Made by a program: the position numbers and the translations under genes. Shown here piece after piece: positions 24,968 through 33,702 of a stretch of 39,884 nucleotides of DNA (position 1 is its first letter; every line of letters starts with the position of its first letter). The DNA lies in assembly GCA_024402995.1 (NCBI GenBank), contig JAKSSR010000004.1, positions 1 to 39,884 on the forward strand, read 5' to 3'. The notes beneath the pieces were generated by a model. It saw only the letters and a program-made list of their open reading frames with translations. It made no database searches and was not told the origin of the DNA. This DNA comes from Clostridia bacterium (GTDB taxonomy: Bacteria; Bacillota; Clostridia; Peptostreptococcales; Anaerovoracaceae).

Positions 24968-26422
24968 ATGGCAGAAAAATTAACTGGCAACAGCATCATT
25001 ATCAGAAAAGATGCACTCAAGGATCTTAAGACTGTAAACCTCCATTTTGACCCTGTTCTGGGCAATGGTTCCTGGGTCCTGGACGTACCCGGCGAAGGTG
25101 CTTTTATTACACCTGTATACGAAGTTGAAAGACCTTTTAACGATATCGTAGCTTCCTGGAACGCTGATACCCCCAAGGGGACCTGGGTCGAAGTACTGGG
25201 CAGAGTTTACGTTCCCGGAGAAGGCTGGAGCAAATGGATGAGCTGGGGTTCCTGGAGTACACGTATTGCCCGTCGCTGCGACAACGACGAAGATCCCATT
25301 GCATGGGCCAATACCTACCGCGACGGCGGTGACAGCTCCATTAACGTCAAGAACGGAAAGAGCGCTTCCGCATTCCAGCTTAAGGCTGTTCTTCACGCCA
25401 ATGAAGAGAGCGAAATGCCCTCTGTACGTCTGGTTGCGGCAACCTGGAAAAATACCAACGAAGAAAACTGGGAACAGTACTGCGGTTATCCTGAAGACAA
25501 GGTTGAAGAGAAGGAAAGAGTCCTGCTCAATTCTCCCCAGATATCCCAGATCAGAAGAGACCCCAACTACGGCGGCGTCATCTGCTCTGCAACTTCCATG
25601 ACCATGATGCTCGGTCACTTCGGCGAAAGCATCCTTCCCGAAGAAATGACCCTGATGAATCTGGACTACGGCTTCGGCGGAAACGGAAACTGGAGCTTTA
25701 CTACCGCTGCTGCAGGTGCATACGGTTATGAGAGCTACTGTCTCTACACCAACTTCGCAGGCGTCCGTCAGGAACTTTCTAAGGGTAACGTAGTCGGTTT
25801 TTCCGTAAAGTACAGCAGAGACACCGATTCCGATGTTCCCTTCCTTGAAAACACCGCCATCACTACTCACGGTCATCTTGTTACCATCGTCGGCTATTAT
25901 TTCAACGAAGAACTGGGCGAATACGTTTACTACTGCAACGATCCCGCAGGCTGCAATGATATTTCCGTCGGTCCCCGTGAACACCGCGAAAGCCAGCTGA
26001 ATCTGGCCTGGAAGCGCAAGATGGTCTACATCGCTCATCCCGGCAAACTTCCCGGATGCGGAAAGCATGCCTGTGATCACGTTGAGGCCAAGCTTGTTCC
26101 CGCAGGCGCTCCCGGAGTCTACGACCTTGTTGCCGAGAACGGCCCCGTCAAGTTCGACCGCCGTTTCCTCTACGACAAGCGCAAGACCTTCGGCGGCCAC
26201 GGCTCCATCGGCTGGTTCTCCGAAAGCGAAGAGACCGAAATCAGTGAGACCCAGGCACGTCATCTTGCAAATCATGTCTTCCACTTTGAAGGCATCTACA
26301 TCAATATGGACGGCAGGCTCTGCTTTGAGTCCGACTGGCCTGCAAAGCGCGCTGCCCGCGGAGAAAAGATCCACCTCTACGTATTTGAAAACAGCGGAAC
26401 CACATATCACTCAATGTTTTAG
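24968..26422 (+). CDS. C39-like papain-fold protein without signal peptide
   Basis: The product is 484 aa. ATG 24968 follows GAGGAG (24955-24960) by seven bases; an earlier in-frame start adds only residues from the terminator region. There is no signal peptide or membrane span, so it should be cytosolic. A Trp-rich beta region (SWNADTPKGTWVEVLGR, WSKWMSWGSW) is followed by a C39-like domain with Cys206 (VICSATSMTM), His303 (THGHLVTIVGY) and Asp325 (CNDPAG), the expected triad. About 110 further residues follow. It is paralogous to the lipoprotein at 7361-8986 in both halves. Substrate unknown; peptidase activity is predicted from the triad only. Confidence 0.82.
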   Translation: MAEKLTGNSIIIRKDALKDLKTVNLHFDPVLGNGSWVLDVPGEGAFITPVYEVERPFNDIVASWNADTPKGTWVEVLGRVYVPGEGWSKWMSWGSWSTRIARRCDNDEDPIAWANTYRDGGDSSINVKNGKSASAFQLKAVLHANEESEMPSVRLVAATWKNTNEENWEQYCGYPEDKVEEKERVLLNSPQISQIRRDPNYGGVICSATSMTMMLGHFGESILPEEMTLMNLDYGFGGNGNWSFTTAAAGAYGYESYCLYTNFAGVRQELSKGNVVGFSVKYSRDTDSDVPFLENTAITTHGHLVTIVGYYFNEELGEYVYYCNDPAGCNDISVGPREHRESQLNLAWKRKMVYIAHPGKLPGCGKHACDHVEAKLVPAGAPGVYDLVAENGPVKFDRRFLYDKRKTFGGHGSIGWFSESEETEISETQARHLANHVFHFEGIYINMDGRLCFESDWPAKRAARGEKIHLYVFENSGTTYHSMF

Positions 26423-26467
26423 TTAAACCCGCTGAAACAGGCGATTTAAGGCCTCTGAGGCCATGTA

Positions 26468-26501
26468 AAAAGGCGAACTCCTCTGACGGAGCTCGCCTTT
26501 T
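26468..26501. terminator. Bidirectional terminator between convergent genes
   Basis: GGCGA-A-CTCC (26472-26481) pairs with GGAG-C-TCGCC (26488-26497) with one A-C mismatch, flanked by AAAA (26468-26471) and TTTT (26498-26501). It serves the C39-like gene on the plus strand and the Hsp70 gene on the minus strand. Confidence 0.85.
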
Positions 26502-26518
26502 ATAGTCTTTTGAATAAT

Positions 26519-28210
26519 CTATTCCAATATGTTCATTTCTATACGGTCCAGGAACTTGTTCAGTTCATCTCTGGCCCGTTCGATCTCTCTGCGGTCCTGC
26601 TTGGCCAGGACTCTTTCAAACTGCATAATGGCTCTGTTTACAGCTTCTCTGTCCCAGCCTGTGGTCTCTTCGTAGACGCGTTCGCCTCTGAGAAGGGCAA
26701 GCTTGTTAGGCTCCTCGTCGCGAGGGCTTTGTTTTAAGTAAGCAAGGCGTTCCATGCGGGCTTCGGCTTCTTCTTCGCTGAGTTTATCTGAAGCGCTTTG
26801 GACTATGATCTTTCTGGTAACTCCGGTAGAGTTTACCTTGACTATGACCTCCAGAAGGGAGTTGATGTCGTAGGTGTAGGTAATGTCCAGGGATTCTTTT
26901 CCCTTGGGACCGGGCGGTACGGGAATGGACAGCTCGGCCAGCTGCATATTGTTGGACGCGACTCTGCTTTCGCCCTGAAGTATTTCCACGTTGACTCTTG
27001 TCTGACCGTCATGGGCAGTATAAAGAGTTTCGGTACGGCTGACGGGAATGACAGTATTTCTTTCGATAATGGGAAGGTAGTGGTCGCCTTCATCAAAGTA
27101 ACCGTTGTCCATGCTGACCCGGGTGCCGAGAGTAAAGGGGCAAACGTCTGTAAGGACCACTTCTTTGATTTCTTCGTCGCGCATCTTTATGCCGCACTGA
27201 AGGGCGACGCCAACGGCTACGGCTGTATCTGGGTCGACCAGAGAGGGAATACGGCGGAAGGTCTTGACTACGAAAGAGCGGATAATTGGAAGGCGGGTGG
27301 CGCCTCCGACCAGGACCAGTCTGTCAATTTCGTCAAGGCGTACATTGGCATCTCTGAGGCTTCTTTCAATGGGCTTGCGCAGCTGATCGAGAAGATCCTC
27401 GCAGGCCTTTTCGTATTCGGCAAGGGGGATCTGCAGCTCAACAAGAGCGCCGTCGATGGTGACGCTGAGAGTAGGGCTGTTTTCGGTGCTGTAACGGCAC
27501 TTGCAAATTTCGGCGGCCTTCATTACCCTGTTCATAGTGCGAACGTCAAGAGATTCGGGAGCAATGGCCGCCTTCTGAAGGAAGAGGCTGGCCAGAGCTG
27601 CAGTAAAATCTTCGCCGCCCAGGAAGTTGTTTCCTGCAATGGCGTGGACCTCAATGATGTTCTTGTAGTATTCCAGAATGGACACGTCAAAGGTGCCGCC
27701 GCCCAGATCGAAGACCAGGCAGCGTTCGTCCTTGTCGTCTTCGCCCATGCCGTAGGCAATGGCCGCGGCAGTAGGCTCGTTGATTATTCTGACAACGTTG
27801 AGACCGGCCGCTTCACCGGCTTCTTTAGTTGCTTTTCTCTGGAATTCGTTGAAATAGGCGGGGACGCTTATAATGGCATCCTCAACGGGACACTGGAGAT
27901 AGTGTTCTGCGTCTTCTTTGAGAGAGCGGAGAATTATGGAGGAAAGCTCCACAGCGCTCATCTGCATGTCGCCTATGCTGTATTTCTTTTCGGTACCCAT
28001 GCTGCGCTTGAACACCTTGGCGGTATTCAGTGGGTGAAGCATGCCGTATTCCTTTGCGGTTTCACCTACGAGAAGGGTGCCGTTTTCGTCAACACTGACC
28101 ACCGAGGGCGTAAGAAAGCTTCCCAGGCGGTTCGGTATGAGCTCAGGTTCGCCGTTTCTGAAACAGGCGATAAGACTGTTTGTTGTTCCCAGATCGATTC
28201 CGACCAGCAT
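26519..28210 (-). CDS. hscC: Hsp70-family chaperone, HscC type
   Basis: The product is 563 aa, shorter than DnaK (about 610-640) and close to HscC. Nucleotide-binding motifs are VGIDLGTTNSLIACF at the N-terminus, LVFDLGGGTFDVS and LVGGATRLP. A beta substrate-binding domain with NTVIPVSRTETLYTAHDGQ follows, then a short helical lid (about residues 500-563) without the acidic C-terminal tail of DnaK. The gene abuts the J-like gene: that gene's stop occupies 28211-28213 and this start is at 28210, so the two are coupled. No grpE or dnaJ is nearby, as expected for HscC, which works without GrpE in E. coli. Client proteins are unknown. Confidence 0.85.
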   Translation of the reverse strand: MLVGIDLGTTNSLIACFRNGEPELIPNRLGSFLTPSVVSVDENGTLLVGETAKEYGMLHPLNTAKVFKRSMGTEKKYSIGDMQMSAVELSSIILRSLKEDAEHYLQCPVEDAIISVPAYFNEFQRKATKEAGEAAGLNVVRIINEPTAAAIAYGMGEDDKDERCLVFDLGGGTFDVSILEYYKNIIEVHAIAGNNFLGGEDFTAALASLFLQKAAIAPESLDVRTMNRVMKAAEICKCRYSTENSPTLSVTIDGALVELQIPLAEYEKACEDLLDQLRKPIERSLRDANVRLDEIDRLVLVGGATRLPIIRSFVVKTFRRIPSLVDPDTAVAVGVALQCGIKMRDEEIKEVVLTDVCPFTLGTRVSMDNGYFDEGDHYLPIIERNTVIPVSRTETLYTAHDGQTRVNVEILQGESRVASNNMQLAELSIPVPPGPKGKESLDITYTYDINSLLEVIVKVNSTGVTRKIIVQSASDKLSEEEAEARMERLAYLKQSPRDEEPNKLALLRGERVYEETTGWDREAVNRAIMQFERVLAKQDRREIERARDELNKFLDRIEMNILE

Positions 28211-31200
28211 TTATTTTTTACCTTTCGCTTTAATAATGTATTGGATTTCTCTGAAATCTGCTTCGTCCGGCCACTTCTTTAGGTATTCGGCGGCCAGTTC
28301 AAGGGCTTTGTCGTAGTTGCCGAGAATGAATTCTGATTGGCAGATATAAATGTCTATGTCTTTGCAGCTGCAGTATTCACAGGTCTCGCAGAGGGGAGTG
28401 CGGGAAGCTTCTTCAATGGCTTTTTTCATTTCTTCCTCAAAGCCCATAATGGCCAGAAGGCGGATTCGTCTTGCCTTGTGGATGAGAGACATGCCTGTTG
28501 CCTTCTTCAGTTCTTCATCTTCTTCCTGAAGAGCTTCAGCGGCTATATTTCTTGCTTTATCGACCTCTCCTCCCACAAAGAGGCACCAGGCGTAAGCGCT
28601 CTTTTCATAGGGACTTACGTCATTCTGAGCGGCCTTCTTGTTATAATATGTTTCTCCGATCTGCATGTACCTTTTCAGCTTGCCCTTGCCTGCAGCCACC
28701 AGCTCATTGGCGTTTCTCTGGTCGCCGCTTTCTATGAACTGGCTGAAATCAGCCACGTGGAAGGCCAACTTGCCCAGGGAGTCTTCTGCCATAAGGAGGC
28801 GGGTCTTTGCTGTGGTCCAGCCGCTGGCATCCTTGTTCTTTTCCAGCTTCCGGCGCCATTTGCCTACGTGTTCATGAGCCTTATCAAACATACCTGCCTG
28901 CATGTATATGTTGAAGAGCTTCTGGCGGGGATCCCATTCGCTATTATGCTCCGCGCACTCATTGATTGCGGCAATGGCTTCGCCATACATGCCCAGCCGG
29001 CGATAGGCCAGGATAAGAGGATTCCAAAAGCGGACAGTGTCTCCCTCTCTTGTTTTGGCCATTTCAACGGTCTTTTTACCGTTTTCCACAGCCTCCTCAA
29101 GGCGGTTCAGCTTAAGCATGGTGTAGGCCATGCGGAAGTAGCCGTCAATGTCATCGGGACCGTATTTCTGTTCAAGTTCAAAGAACTTGCGGGCTTCCTC
29201 AGGCTGCTCCATTCTGAAGCAGCACATGCCTGCGTAGAAATAATTGTCCGGGCTGTTCTCGTCATTTTCAATGAGCATCTTGTAGTAGTGAAGGGCTTCT
29301 GCGGCATTATTACGGAGATCGTCGTAGAGTATGCCTGCCATATTGCCTTCAACGGAAATATTGTGACCGGGTATTTTCTCCAGATCTCTGTAGATGGCCA
29401 TAGCCTCTTCCTTTTTGCCGCTTTTCTTCAGCAGCCAGGCCTTGTAGCTCAGGCAGGAGTAATAACCCGGCTCCTTTGCCAGACCCTTGTCCAGGATCTC
29501 TATGAGAGGTTCTACGGGGTATTCATTATCAAAGTCCTGTCTGTCGGCGGCAATGAGGGAGTAGACGTAGTAGAAGTGTCCTGCCCAGTCGGGAGTTTCA
29601 ATGTCTTCTTTATCGTCATTGAGAGTTTTGTCCAGCTTTGAGGCAAGCTCAAGAATGGCGTCGTATTCTTCCTTGGTCTTTTTCTTATCCTCGCTTTCAC
29701 TGTCGAGGAACATGACTGTCTTGCAGTAGTCAACGGTAATGTCTTCGGTGATCCCGTTGTCTTCCAGGAATTTGATGAGTTCTTCTGCCCCTTCGTTTGC
29801 GTGGTTGCGGACCAGAATGCGGAGCTTGAGAAGATAGAAGGGCAGACTGCTGCCGTCCTGATCGAGGGCATCGTTGACTGCCTCAAAGGCTATGTTGTCA
29901 CGTCCCATTTTGAAGTTGGACAGAGCCTTCAGATAGAATGCTCCCGAATTGCCCGGTTCTCTGCTGAGAATTATATCGGCGATCTCTGCGCTTCTTTCGT
30001 AGTTCTTTGCCTGAAGGTTCAGGGACAGCAGATTGAAGACTGAACCCAGATCTGCCTTGTACAGATCGGTGCTTTGCTCAGACATTTCAAGAGCTTCTTC
30101 TTTTCTTCCGAGTTCAAAGAGCAAATTGGAAATGCGGCCTATGACCTCTGTTCTGCGGCCTATCCTTTCTTCGGTCTTAGTCGTTCCGTCGGGGACCAGA
30201 TTGTCTACGGCTGCCAGGAGCTTCTTGGTGTATTCCAGTGCTTCTTCTTTTTTCCCTGCGTCTGAGGCGAGGACTGATTTAACATTGTAGTATCCGAAGG
30301 GATCTGGTTCTTCCGGGGGCAGTTTCTCTCCCAGCTCCTGAGCTTCATCGCTTCTGTCGTTCTGGATAAGACACCAGAGCAGGTCATAGAGACTGCCGGT
30401 GTCGTCGGGGTTTTCTTTCAGCTTTTCGCGGAGCTGCTCCATCATGGCATCGTTCCACTTGCGGCGCAGACCGTCCAGTTCGACGTAGCTCTTCTGTTCG
30501 CCGGTAACGTCGCCCATAATGTGCTGGACGATGTCTACTGCTTTTTTATAATCTCCTCTTGCGGCTACGGAAATAGCCTGAAAGCGCTTTGCGGCCAGAT
30601 GCTGGGGATTTCTTTCAACTACCTTGTTTGCCAGTTCCTCTATGAGGTCGAATTTTTCCTGTTTTTCGTAGCCTATCATAAGGTCCACGGCAAGATGGTC
30701 ATCCAGGGGATAGGCCTTCTGAAGGCTTTCAAGCTCATCGACAGCGGAAAGATCATCGTCATTTAAGCGCATCTTGCAGAGAAGGGCCTGACCGTATGGG
30801 TGCTTTTCGCTGCTGTTTTCAAGGGTTTCCCTGAGGGGCTTAGCTTCTTCGTGGGGAGTGTTGTAAACCTTGCGGTAGGTCATCTCATAAATGTCTGCTG
30901 CCTTGCCGTCAATGCCCGGAGTGAAATACTCATAGGGGAAATTATCGTCGTAGCGAAGACGGGCCTCGATGACGAATTCCAGGAATTCCGGGGGGAACTT
31001 CTCACGGAGTTCATCCATGTGTTCCGTAAAGCCGAACTGCTCGTTGAGGAAAACCATGACCTTGTGGGGAATGCGGAAGTTATCCTCAAAGAAGCCGAGG
31101 AGGGCTTCTTCTACCTGAGCTCTGGTATCGAGAGCCTGGCAGATGTCAGCGGAAAGAAGCTCCTTCCAGGCATTTACATCCAGTCTTTTCTGCAGGTCAA

Positions 31201-31426
31201 AGTAAAGGGCTGACAGTCTGTCGGTCCAGAGCTCGATCTCAGTTTTTTCTTCATCCGGCTTGTCTTCCTTGTCGGCAAGCTCAAGAGCCTTTTCGTAGGC
31301 GGCGCGCAGTTCTTTGAATTCTTCGGGCTTTTCTTCGGGGTTAACTGCAGAAAGTCTCTCTTTGTATGCGCGGCCGATGGCTCTTTTATCTTTTGTTTCT
31401 TCTATTCCCAGTATGGTCCAGATCAT
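28211..31426 (-). CDS. J-like domain protein with long TPR array
   Basis: The product is 1071 aa. The first 50 residues resemble the J-like domains of HscC partners (MIWTILGIEETKDKRAIGRA, then KPEEFKELRAAYEKAL), but the loop that should read His-Pro-Asp is Asn-Pro-Glu (VNPEEKPEEF). The rest is almost all helical repeats of TPR type, for example NYERSAEIADIILSREPGNS, GKKEEAMAIYRDLEKIP and LKLNRLEEAVENGKK. Near the end is a cysteine cluster C1013-x2-C-x2-C-x-C1021 plus C1029. No signal peptide or membrane span is seen, so it is cytosolic. AGGAG is six bases before the ATG. It probably recruits clients to the adjacent Hsp70. Confidence 0.8.
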   Translation of the reverse strand: MIWTILGIEETKDKRAIGRAYKERLSAVNPEEKPEEFKELRAAYEKALELADKEDKPDEEKTEIELWTDRLSALYFDLQKRLDVNAWKELLSADICQALDTRAQVEEALLGFFEDNFRIPHKVMVFLNEQFGFTEHMDELREKFPPEFLEFVIEARLRYDDNFPYEYFTPGIDGKAADIYEMTYRKVYNTPHEEAKPLRETLENSSEKHPYGQALLCKMRLNDDDLSAVDELESLQKAYPLDDHLAVDLMIGYEKQEKFDLIEELANKVVERNPQHLAAKRFQAISVAARGDYKKAVDIVQHIMGDVTGEQKSYVELDGLRRKWNDAMMEQLREKLKENPDDTGSLYDLLWCLIQNDRSDEAQELGEKLPPEEPDPFGYYNVKSVLASDAGKKEEALEYTKKLLAAVDNLVPDGTTKTEERIGRRTEVIGRISNLLFELGRKEEALEMSEQSTDLYKADLGSVFNLLSLNLQAKNYERSAEIADIILSREPGNSGAFYLKALSNFKMGRDNIAFEAVNDALDQDGSSLPFYLLKLRILVRNHANEGAEELIKFLEDNGITEDITVDYCKTVMFLDSESEDKKKTKEEYDAILELASKLDKTLNDDKEDIETPDWAGHFYYVYSLIAADRQDFDNEYPVEPLIEILDKGLAKEPGYYSCLSYKAWLLKKSGKKEEAMAIYRDLEKIPGHNISVEGNMAGILYDDLRNNAAEALHYYKMLIENDENSPDNYFYAGMCCFRMEQPEEARKFFELEQKYGPDDIDGYFRMAYTMLKLNRLEEAVENGKKTVEMAKTREGDTVRFWNPLILAYRRLGMYGEAIAAINECAEHNSEWDPRQKLFNIYMQAGMFDKAHEHVGKWRRKLEKNKDASGWTTAKTRLLMAEDSLGKLAFHVADFSQFIESGDQRNANELVAAGKGKLKRYMQIGETYYNKKAAQNDVSPYEKSAYAWCLFVGGEVDKARNIAAEALQEEDEELKKATGMSLIHKARRIRLLAIMGFEEEMKKAIEEASRTPLCETCEYCSCKDIDIYICQSEFILGNYDKALELAAEYLKKWPDEADFREIQYIIKAKGKK

Positions 31427-31462
31427 ATAGTTCTCCTGTTGAAAGTAATGGATTCAGGCCGT

Positions 31463-32689
31463 TTACCACTCTGCGTTGAACACGTACTTGTCCAGTCTGT
31501 CAAAGGCCTCTTTTACGCGTGAAAGGGGCAGGGCCAGGTTCATGCGTATGGTGTTCTTGTTGAAGAAGGCTTCGCCGTCCTGCCAGCCAACACCGTGCTC
31601 AAATCCTCTGTCCTGAAGTTCTCTGATGGTCTTGCCGTGTTTTTCAAGCCAGCCGGTGCAGTCCAGATAGAGGAGATAGGTGCCCTGAGGCTTTGCCAGA
31701 GTAACGCCTTCAAAGTGTTCAAGAATGTAGTTATATCCGTAAGTGGTATTTTCCGTAAGTACCTGGCGGAGCTCGTCTACCCACTCATGTCCTTCAGGCT
31801 TGTAAGCGCCGATAAGGGCGTGCTGAGAAAGAACGTTCATGGTGTTGTAGTGGGAGAGGGACGCTTCCTTGCGGATGCGGTCGCGCAGATACTTGTTGTA
31901 AATAATGTGATAGCTTCCTACCAGACCTGCCAGATTGAAGGTTTTGGACGGTGCGTAGAAGGCCACTGTGCGCATGCGGGCGTCTTCGTTTACAGACTGG
32001 GTGGGAATGTGCTTATAGCCTTCCAGTGTCATGTCGGACCAGATCTCGTCGGAGATGACGAAGCAGTCGTTCTTCTTGTAGACTTCCATTGCCTTTTCGA
32101 TCTCCCAGCGTTCCCATACGCGTCCTGTGGGGTTGTGGGGTGAGCAGAAAATCGCCACGTGGATGTTCTCTTCTCTCAGGCGGCGGTCCATGTCTTCATA
32201 GTCCATGCGCCAGATGCCGTCTTCGTCTCTGTAAAGGGGGCTGTGAACAGCCTTCCAGCCGTTGTTTTCAATGGCTCCCGTAAATCCGACATAAACAGGG
32301 GAATGGAGCAGGACCTTGCCTCCCTGTTCGCCTAAAACTCTCAGGGCAGTGGTGACTCCGCCCAGGACGCCGTTTTCGTAGCCTATGCATTCGGGGGTAA
32401 GGCCCTGGACATCGTTGCGCTTCGACTGCCAGTCAATAATGCTCTGATAGTATTCGGGACGGTCTTCAAAATAACCGTAGGTCGTGTGCTTTGCCCGCTC
32501 GATGATCGCCTCGGGAATAGTTGGGCAGGCGGGAAAATTCATGTCCGCGACCCACATGGGGATGAAGTCGAAGCCTTCCTTGACTCTGACTCCGCGGGCT
32601 GTAAAGGGGATCCAGCTGCAGGTCTCCCATTCAACTGCCAGGGCGTCCATGCCCTTGCGATCTATAATGCTTGTAAAGTCGTATTTCAT
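31463..32689 (-). CDS. MalY/PatB-family PLP aminotransferase (cystathionine beta-lyase type)
   Basis: The product is 408 aa of the class I/II aminotransferase fold. FIPMWVADMNFP near residue 45, SPHNPTGR (Asn186), SDEIW (Asp214) and APSKTFNLAG with the PLP-binding Lys249 mark the MalY/PatB subgroup, which cleaves C-S bonds in cystathionine or cysteine. AAGGAGG lies seven bases before the ATG, with an extended -10 promoter upstream. It is 36 bases upstream of the J-like gene with no terminator between, so it may share a transcript with the chaperone pair, although a functional link is not evident. The substrate is not determined by sequence. Confidence 0.85.
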   Translation of the reverse strand: MKYDFTSIIDRKGMDALAVEWETCSWIPFTARGVRVKEGFDFIPMWVADMNFPACPTIPEAIIERAKHTTYGYFEDRPEYYQSIIDWQSKRNDVQGLTPECIGYENGVLGGVTTALRVLGEQGGKVLLHSPVYVGFTGAIENNGWKAVHSPLYRDEDGIWRMDYEDMDRRLREENIHVAIFCSPHNPTGRVWERWEIEKAMEVYKKNDCFVISDEIWSDMTLEGYKHIPTQSVNEDARMRTVAFYAPSKTFNLAGLVGSYHIIYNKYLRDRIRKEASLSHYNTMNVLSQHALIGAYKPEGHEWVDELRQVLTENTTYGYNYILEHFEGVTLAKPQGTYLLYLDCTGWLEKHGKTIRELQDRGFEHGVGWQDGEAFFNKNTIRMNLALPLSRVKEAFDRLDKYVFNAEW

Positions 32690-32718
32690 TACGTAGCCTC
32701 CTTATGTTTAATTGAGTT

Positions 32719-32745
32719 ATTATACCATATTATGCGGTGCGGCAA
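32719..32745 (-). promoter_or_regulatory. Extended -10 promoter for the aminotransferase gene
   Basis: On the minus strand, TGG-TATAAT (-10 at 32719-32724, TGG at 32725-32727) is preceded by TTGCCG (32740-32745) at 15 bases. The short spacer is tolerated by extended -10 promoters. It faces away from the promoter at 32753-32780. Confidence 0.55.
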
Positions 32746-32752
32746 AATTCCT

Positions 32753-32780
32753 TTAACATATATCTTTATTGTGATACAAT
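32753..32780 (+). promoter_or_regulatory. Extended -10 promoter for the EamA-Trk operon
   Basis: TTAACA (32753-32758), 16 bases, then TGA-TACAAT (-10 at 32775-32780). It would start transcription near 32787, about 37 bases before the EamA gene. Confidence 0.55.
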
Positions 32781-32823
32781 ATAAAATTGAAAAATTATCG
32801 GATAGTATATTTTTGCCTGAAAT

Positions 32824-33699
32824 ATGAGCGTTAACAACAATAAATCAAAGGCGGCCTTCATTGCTGCCATGGTCATTTTCGGGACAATAGGCATATTCAG
32901 AAGATACATTGCCCTGCCCTCATCGGTACTTGCTCTTGCGAGAGGTTTCATAGGGACCTTGTTTCTGGTCATCTACGTAAAGCTTTCAGGAAAGAAACCC
33001 GATAGGGCGGCTGTCAGGGCAAATCTGGCCTTGCTTGTCATTTCCGGAGCCCTAATAGGCTTCAACTGGATACTGCTCTTTGAGTCCTACAATTACACTA
33101 CAGTTTCCGTGGCTACCCTGTGCTATTACATGGCTCCTGTTTTTCTTATACTGGCTTCTCCTTTTGTTCTTAAGGAAAAGCTGACAGTAAACAAACTCAT
33201 TGCCGTGTTCGCCGCTGTGACCGGAATGGCCCTGGTCAGCGGAGTCTTCCGCGGCGGAGAAATAGCCGTAGACCAGAAGACGGGCATAATCCTCGGTCTC
33301 GGAGCGGCAGTCCTATACGCGTCGGTAATACTCATCAACAAAAAGATAGGCGAGATCGACGCTTACAGCAAGACTACAGTACAACTTGGCGCCGCTGCTG
33401 TATGCCTGCTTTCATACGTTTTGCTGACGGAAAAAGCGTCAGGCATTGCCTTAAGCGGCAGGGGACTGATCATGGTCCTGGTGGTGGGCATTATCCACAC
33501 AGGTGTTGCCTATGCCCTTTATTTCAGCTCAATGAAGGCGCTCAGCGCCCAGAACATCGCCATATTCAGCTATATAGATCCTGTATTTGCAATAATTCTT
33601 TCAACTTTGATCTTGAAAGAACCCATGGGATTTTCAGATATCCTGGGTGCAGTCCTCATTCTCGGGGCTGCCGTTTACAGTGAATTTACGGAGGGATAA
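32824..33699 (+). CDS. EamA/DMT-family transporter
   Basis: The product is 291 aa with ten hydrophobic spans in two five-span halves, the EamA duplication. Typical segments are FIAAMVIFGTIGIFRRYI at the N-terminus, FNWILLFESYNYTTVSVATL at the end of the first half and SYIDPVFAIILSTLILKEPM in the second. Such proteins export or import amino acids or other small metabolites; the substrate cannot be told from sequence. No clear Shine-Dalgarno sequence precedes the ATG. It heads a plus-strand run and is only three bases from trkA, so it is probably co-transcribed with it. Confidence 0.85.
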   Translation: MSVNNNKSKAAFIAAMVIFGTIGIFRRYIALPSSVLALARGFIGTLFLVIYVKLSGKKPDRAAVRANLALLVISGALIGFNWILLFESYNYTTVSVATLCYYMAPVFLILASPFVLKEKLTVNKLIAVFAAVTGMALVSGVFRGGEIAVDQKTGIILGLGAAVLYASVILINKKIGEIDAYSKTTVQLGAAAVCLLSYVLLTEKASGIALSGRGLIMVLVVGIIHTGVAYALYFSSMKALSAQNIAIFSYIDPVFAIILSTLILKEPMGFSDILGAVLILGAAVYSEFTEG

Positions 33700-33702
33700 T
33701 AC

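Noticed and set aside
24980..26410. Minus-strand open frame (476 codons) opposite the cytosolic C39-like gene
   Set aside because: The plus-strand gene has a promoter, binding site and catalytic motifs; the antisense product has no recognisable feature.
26798..29641. Plus-strand open frames of 494 and 434 codons opposite the Hsp70 and TPR genes
   Set aside because: Hsp70 signatures and TPR repeats prove the minus strand is coding; the plus frames are shadows without initiation signals.
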